Positions 59,262 through 64,000 of a DNA stretch of 64,000 bases are shown here, piece by piece (the stretch's first letter is position 1; each line of letters starts with the position of its first letter). The notes under the pieces are model-generated. The model was not told the DNA's origin. It saw only the letters and a program-made list of their open reading frames with translations, and ran no database searches. The stretch comes from Paracyclopina nana (Eukaryota > Arthropoda > Copepoda > Cyclopoida > Cyclopettidae): positions 7,204,501-7,268,500 of the forward strand of contig JAGUCH010000002.1 of assembly GCA_019096065.1 (NCBI GenBank), written 5' to 3'. The translations under genes and the position numbers were made by a program.

Positions 59262-59798
59262 TTCCCAACCCAAAAAATGTACATATTCTGAAAGCTTATG
59301 CGCTTGGGGTTCATTTGGTGACAATCTTAAAATCCTGGCCTAGCGCTTCCCATAACATAAAATTTTAAAAAACTTCTAGCGCCAAAAGCATTGACTTGGT
59401 CGAATTTTGTCAGATAGAGAAACCACTAAAATGGCAAAATCTATCTTTCTCTAGTTCATAAGAAAATCGCTAAGATGCCCTGGAATGAAGATATAGTGGT
59501 CAGATTGGCCGCTGATGAAGGGATATTGAATTCATGCCATTTGACAAAAAATAAAACTGACACTGCTATGTCTTGATTCCAGGGCATCCTAGCAATTTTC
59601 TTATGAAATGAAGATAGATAGATCGTGCAATGTTAATGGGGGTACTTAAAAATGTAAAATCTGACAAAGTCCATACTTGTGGAGCTAGAAGTTTTTTTTT
59701 TATGTTATGGGCAGCGCTAGGCCAGGATTTTAAAGTTACCACCAAACAAACCCCCATAGCATAAGCTTCCAGAATATGTACATATTTTGGGTGGGGAA
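59262..59798. mobile_element. Long inverted-repeat MITE (about 537 bp)
   Basis: The two halves are imperfect reverse complements over nearly their whole length. The ends pair TTCCCAACCCAAAAAATG with CATATTTTGGGTGGGGAA, and internal blocks around CTGGCCTAGCGC, CTTCTAGC and ATGCCCTGGAAT also pair. No target duplication is clear, so the superfamily is not assigned. No coding sequence. Confidence 0.75.
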
Positions 59799-59999
59799 TT
59801 TTTTCTGGGTTACAGAAGCCCTCAGGTTGATGTGTATATAGAGCTCACTCTGTTCACTTAAAGTTACGGCAGAAATTATGGCATAGTTTTTTTTTTACTG
59901 ACAAGAATAAACTGCAGCGTTTTTTTTTGCCAGAAATTATCCTTTTTTTAAAAGTAAACATTATCTGAGCATTAATCCAAGATAGAGCTTCATTAAATT

Positions 60000-60317
60000 G
60001 TCGCGCATTTTAGTAGCTACTGAAATGCGAGACATGCGCAACTTTTGAATATTATGGATGATAGCTATGGTAGTTATAATAAATCAATTTGCAATTTTTT
60101 TGGCTTATCTAGAGATGAAAGAACGTAAGATTAGAAAAGTCTTTGTACTTTGTGTGTAGAGTGAATTGATTTGTTTTTTGCCTGATATTATGAATTATTA
60201 CATTAAAAGTGCTAATAATCCACCTAATTTTAGTTGTCGCGCATGTCGCGCATTTAAGTAGTGGCGCATGTTGCGCATTTCAGTAGTTTGTCGCGCATGT
60301 CGCGCATTTTAGTAGAA
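60000..60317. repeat. Inverted cluster of GTCGCGCAT repeats
   Basis: A left segment (60000-60048) and a right segment (60232-60317) carry inverted copies of a unit of the type CTACTGAAATGCGCGACATG. The right side has three tandem units. The 180-bp middle is AT-rich. It may be a small foldback element; the ends are not defined. Confidence 0.55.
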
Positions 60318-60523
60318 CGTGTGGTCTTAATATTAGCTTATTTTTCGATCGCTTGAAAAGCCGCGTGATTTTTTATTTTTTTTGAAGGATTGGTTTTTTT
60401 TGCCACTAAACTATATAGACTACAGCGACTCCATCATCCATCAATGGAAGCATTTTGCGGCTTTGTCAAGTACACGACCATGTTGTAAAATTTCGTCTTC
60501 TAAGAAGCTGCAAAAAGTCTTAA

Positions 60524-60694
60524 AGGGCGTTCTCATATTGCGTTTTAGTTTAACCAAAGCTGATACTGGTTAGACCAAACTGACTTTTGTCCGGACAAAA
60601 GTCAGCATTCTTGTAGTGTTTAGTTTAACCAGTATCAGCGTGGTTTAACTAAAATCAGTTTTGGTTAGACCAAACTGCGATATGAGAACGCCCT
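60524..60694. mobile_element. TTAA-flanked MITE (171 bp), piggyBac-like
   Basis: The ends AGGGCGTTCTCATATTGC and GCGATATGAGAACGCCCT are inverted repeats. They are bordered by TTAA at 60520-60523 and 60695-60698, the target duplication of piggyBac-type elements. The interior has further pairing (GGTTAGACCAAAC, TTTAGTTTAACC) and a perfect 26-bp palindrome at 60580-60605 centred on GTCCGGAC. It is too short to encode a protein. Confidence 0.87.
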
Positions 60695-60849
60695 TTAACA
60701 AATACCGATGTTAATCCTTATTCCTTGGAGAAAATAGGAAAGACAGAAAAAACACAGTGATTTTAACTGAATTTATCTTTTTTTTCGAAAATTGGTTGCA
60801 AAAACAAAATAGTAACACAAAAAAGCGAGTCACCGAGCATATGAGCGTT

Positions 60850-61294
60850 CAGGGTGACCAGGAAATTTGAGCGAGTTGTAGCCAGATCTCCCCCTAAAAT
60901 AGCCACGTTTGGCTATCTCAGAAAAATTGCTCAAAATAGCCACAAATTGGTGAAAAATAGCCACATTTTTAGGAATTTTCTAGGTGATATTAAATCTTAA
61001 TGAAAAATTTTCCAATTTTTGGGATTGCTGTGGCTGAAATCAAGGATTTAATAATGATTTTCTTCTTATTTTGGTGGCAAAAGATTCTTAAAAAGAGTCA
61101 GCCATTTTTGCAAATTTCATTTTCCCCCTTTCTTTTTTCATGATTTTCAAGCGTTTATTAAGTAAAAATATCAAATGTTCGGACTTTTCAAAAATAGCCA
61201 CAAATGGCTATGGCTATTCGGCCTAAATTTCCGTAGCCACACATAGGTCAAAAATAGCCACTTTGGCTATAAATAGCCACATCTGGTCACCCTG
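60850..61294. mobile_element. hAT-type MITE (445 bp) rich in AATAGCCAC
   Basis: Terminal inverted repeats CAGGGTGACCAG and CTGGTCACCCTG are flanked by a perfect 8-bp direct repeat TGAGCGTT at 60842-60849 and 61295-61302. Subterminal AATAGCCAC and GGCTAT motifs occur repeatedly at both ends, as expected for transposase-binding sites. No transposase frame is present. Confidence 0.92.
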
Positions 61295-61317
61295 TGAGCG
61301 TTGGTCATTGACTTATA

Positions 61318-62755
61318 CAGTCTGTCCCGTAGATTTCTGTACACTTTGAAATCAAAAGTTTGTGTTAAAACTTCTGGAAATACTCGACACAATGGATACC
61401 GTTGGAAAGCTTGAAACTTAAGCCATCTTTTTTTGTTTTGAGATTTTAAAAAGTATTAATTCAAATTTTGATTTAGACCACAAAATTGATAGTTACTCCA
61501 AATTCACGCCCATTTTCACTGATTTTTTTGATGAAAAGTCACTTTCACAAAAAATTATTTCTTCAATTTCACATAAAATTGCTTAAACATTTGATCTTCA
61601 TAAACAAAAAATCCCAAAGATGTGATGTTCAAAACACTAATTTTGAAACTTTTTTAGTAGGCAGTGGCCTTATTGTCTTTTTTCTTTTTTCTGAAAAATT
61701 TCCTTTCCAATCATCCACCTTTCTGATGAGCCAGCACAGTGCTGCAAGATTTTTTTTCATGAAAAAATGTCAAAAAATAGCCAGGATAAGCTTAGCTGAA
61801 AATTTGGTCAATAATAGCCGGTTTTGGCAAAGCTTGGGAGAAAAATTAAGGGTACCTCAGGAAAATTTAGTTTTCTCATTTTTTTACTTTTAATTAGGGT
61901 CGAGAGCGCGTTATCGAGACCCTGCAGTTATCCTCTAATACGGGAAGGAAAAGTCGAGATTTTGTGCAAAGTTTCCAGATTAGAAAATTGATCTGGTATG
62001 GTCAAACGGCATTTTTTGCTAAAAAAGAAGCCACGAGTCAGCGATTAATCTGGTAACCACGAGCTGGCTACGTTATTTTCTTTTTAGCTAATCAGAGTTG
62101 CCAATTTTTAACTGTATTAATTGGTCAGCCAGACTGAGCCTATCAGAAGTAATATTATATTATTATAGTTATTAATTTCGAGCTGGGGCACGTAAAGAAG
62201 GGTCATTAAATAGCTGAGCGAGGATTTTAAAATGGGAAAACTCGAGTACAGCTTTACTAGCCCGAGCCTGCGAGGGCTGTAATTGTACACTTTAACTTGG
62301 CTGATGAAGTAAAAGCATTTCATTCTGCGGTATGATTGGTCTAATTTGGTTGTAAGAGAACAAGATGACAGCTCATTTTCTCGCACAGGTGGAGAATGGA
62401 TGCAAGGATGCAGCCATATAAGATTTAAAGTTTGCTTATCATTATGCGTTACCAGAAGATCTAGAATACAAGGCGATCTATTAGGATATTGTTGAAACTT
62501 TTTTTCAACTGAATTTTATAGCATCTTATTTTTATAAAGAATCAGAGTCATTATGCCCTAAGTTTGAGCCTACTTGTGCTCGACCATAACTGTCCACAAT
62601 GTGGACATGTACATCTGGTTTCTTTTATCCATTGAAGCAAAAAAAGATGGCAAAATATTCAAGTTTTCGTATGATATCCATTGTGTCTAATATTTCCCGA
62701 ATTTGTAACACAAACTTTTGATTTCTAAGTGAGCAGAAATCTCCGGGACAGTCTG
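61318..62755. mobile_element. Tc1/mariner-type element (1,438 bp), no transposase
   Basis: Inverted repeats of about 120 bp pair the left end (CAGTCTGTCCCGTAGATTTC) with the right end near 62755. TA dinucleotides flank at 61316-61317 and 62756-62757. The internal blocks GACACAATGGATA and CCATCTTTTTTTG occur in both arms. The length is near that of a complete mariner, but the longest open frame (135 codons at 61486-61893) has no DD34D/DDE-like catalytic pattern, so it is degenerate or carries an unrelated interior. Confidence 0.82.
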
Positions 62756-62965
62756 TATAAGTCTCTGCTATTACTTAGAGTAGTGAATTTTGATGAGAGT
62801 ATCTCGTTCTCAACAACAGCTGAACGGTGGAACAAAATTGGGCAGATGTCGTGCTACCGTAGGCCGGCCACCTATAGGCTGTTTATTGGAACTGAGTTTT
62901 GAGAACGATCTACTCATCAAAATATAGAGTTCTGCTACTACTGATAATTTTACTTTTTAGGTTGC

Positions 62966-63725
62966 CAGTGCTGCCAGATACGGCTATTTTACGCCATAGC
63001 TTTTGAGGGTGTAGCCTCTGGGTTGCAACGAATTGCGGCTATTTTTTGGGGGCGAACGCGCGAAGCGCGTGAGCCCCCTCATCTCTACCACGAATGGCCA
63101 CAGATAGAATTTTTAAGGCTAGAGCAGTTAAGAGGAAGTAGGACGCTTGAAAAGAAGAGCATAAATGGAAGTTAAACTAGGCTACAGTACACAAAAGTAG
63201 TGCTTACACCTTTTTCTGATCACTTTTCAGACTCTGACCACTTTTTCTGACCACTTATTCTGACCATTTTTTTGACCACTTTTTCGACAACTTTTCATAC
63301 CACTTTTTCTGAACACTTTTTTGACCACTTTCTGTGACCCTTTTCTGATCACTTTCTCTCACACTTTTTCGGACCACTTTTCTCTGACCACTTTTTTCGC
63401 TTTCGAATTTTGCCGTCAAACTAAGCTTGATTACAGGTTTCTATGAAAGCTGTCAATACTTAAAATGACAACTTATTGCTTCTTATTTTAATTATTAATT
63501 TGCCAAGCGCGTTCGCCCCCAATCAGTCCACAATGCAATGTGGACGTGTACATCTAGTGAGGATGCCTCAAAATAGCTAAAAATCGGCGTATCTTCAGAT
63601 TTATGACATTTAGTTGAGAATTTTGCCCAAACCCGGCATTTCTGTCCAAATTTTTGACTACGCCGATCCCGGCTATTTTTCACAAAAGTGCGGCGTCTTT
63701 TCATGACAAAAATATGGTAGCACTG
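62966..63725. mobile_element. hAT-type MITE (760 bp) next to the last gene
   Basis: Ends CAGTGCTGCCA and TGGTAGCACTG are near-perfect inverted repeats. A perfect 8-bp direct repeat TAGGTTGC flanks at 62958-62965 and 63726-63733. The interior contains a GGGGGCGAACGCGC-type motif in inverted pairs (63050, 63505-63520) and a simple tandem array at 63215-63400. No transposase frame. It ends 81 nt before the start codon of the last gene. Confidence 0.9.
63215..63400. repeat. Tandem array of CTGACCACTTTTT-type units
   Basis: About twelve degenerate copies of a 13-17-bp unit (variants of TTTTTCTGACCAC) run through the interior of the hAT-type element. Confidence 0.75.
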
Positions 63726-63806
63726 TAGGTTGCACAAACCCGTTTGCTCACTTCGCTGTTTGCAGTAGCCAGAAACAGAAGAGAGGAGAAAGCGTTTTCA
63801 GTTGTC

Positions 63807-64000
63807 ATGATGGTGAAGAAAAAGTTCCGGAATTTGGACCTGCACAAAGATAATCCGATAACAACTAAAGGCCGCTCGCTTGAAAGCGTGGAAGCGGAGG
63901 AGGCTGAAAAAAGGCTCAATGAGGCCAAGCTGAAGACAGCCATTTACTCGATGTTTGATGCGCTTTCCTTGAGCGGTCTAGCTCATCGCAAATTCATTTT
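63807..64000 (+). CDS. 5' end of an unidentified gene, cut by the window
   Basis: Open from ATG at 63807 (a second ATG follows at 63810, with G at +4) to the window edge, 64 complete codons without a stop. The predicted start is basic (MMVKKKFRNLDLH), followed by a Glu/Ala-rich probable helix (ESVEAEEAEKRLNEAKLK) and a more hydrophobic segment. Codon use and the GC-richer leader resemble neighbouring real genes. I do not recognise the family. It could be a first exon. Confidence 0.6.
   Translation, partial: MMVKKKFRNLDLHKDNPITTKGRSLESVEAEEAEKRLNEAKLKTAIYSMFDALSLSGLAHRKFI

Noticed and set aside
61486..61893. 135-codon frame inside the Tc1/mariner-type element as a transposase
   Set aside because: It is Phe- and Leu-rich, biased by AT content, without acidic catalytic residues or a helix-turn-helix pattern.
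63495..63943. Minus-strand frames of 80 codons at the right edge
   Set aside because: One lies inside a hAT-type MITE and the other is the shadow of the plus-strand coding start at 63807.

Overview
The window is animal nuclear DNA, most likely from an arthropod. Genes are compact and split by short GT-AG introns, usually 39-80 nt. Products are conserved metazoan proteins: NOMO, TSEN2, VPS13A/C-type, XK-related, Tim9, class IA PI3K catalytic subunit, tectonic and the V-ATPase 21 kDa proteolipid. A trehalose/sugar-transporter-like MFS gene supports an arthropod. The species cannot be fixed from the sequence. All exon models below were built by hand from splice consensus, reading frame and recalled family features; every joined model has a length divisible by three.

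Layout. 0-3 kb: flank with a hAT-type MITE and the 5' UTR of a giant gene. 3.15-20.96 kb (+): a C2H2 zinc-finger/AT-hook protein of up to about 5,610 residues, with an in-frame TGA at 5589 that either ends a short isoform, is read through, or is spliced out. 21.67 kb: tRNA-Trp(CCA), just past the stop codon of a convergent sugar transporter (-, 21.76-23.95 kb). 24.6-25.65 kb: a foldback element made of inverted 16-bp tandem arrays, with a 10-bp target duplication. 26.4-30 kb (+): NOMO. 31.0-47.8 kb (+): TSEN2, VPS13 and an XK-related scramblase-family gene, head to tail with gaps of 272 and 111 nt. 49.5-53.2 kb (+): Tim9 followed after 2 nt by PIK3CA. 53.3-55.3 kb (-): tectonic, convergent with PIK3CA and head to head with ATP6V0B (+, 55.7-56.5 kb). 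57.1-57.8 kb (+): a small secreted Cys-rich protein, convergent with a 7TM receptor-like gene (-, 57.8-59.0 kb). 59.2-63.7 kb: a dense run of terminal-inverted-repeat elements with TTAA, 8-bp or TA target duplications. 63.8 kb (+): the 5' end of an unidentified gene cut by the window edge.

The most notable signal is the adjacency of VPS13 and an XK-family gene: in mammals VPS13A (bulk lipid transfer) binds XK (scramblase family), so two proteins of one known lipid-transport partnership are encoded 111 nt apart on the same strand. Also notable are the Tim9/PIK3CA arrangement (2 nt between stop and start), a PI3K whose catalytic-loop DRH motif reads DRN, and the in-frame TGA in the zinc-finger gene.
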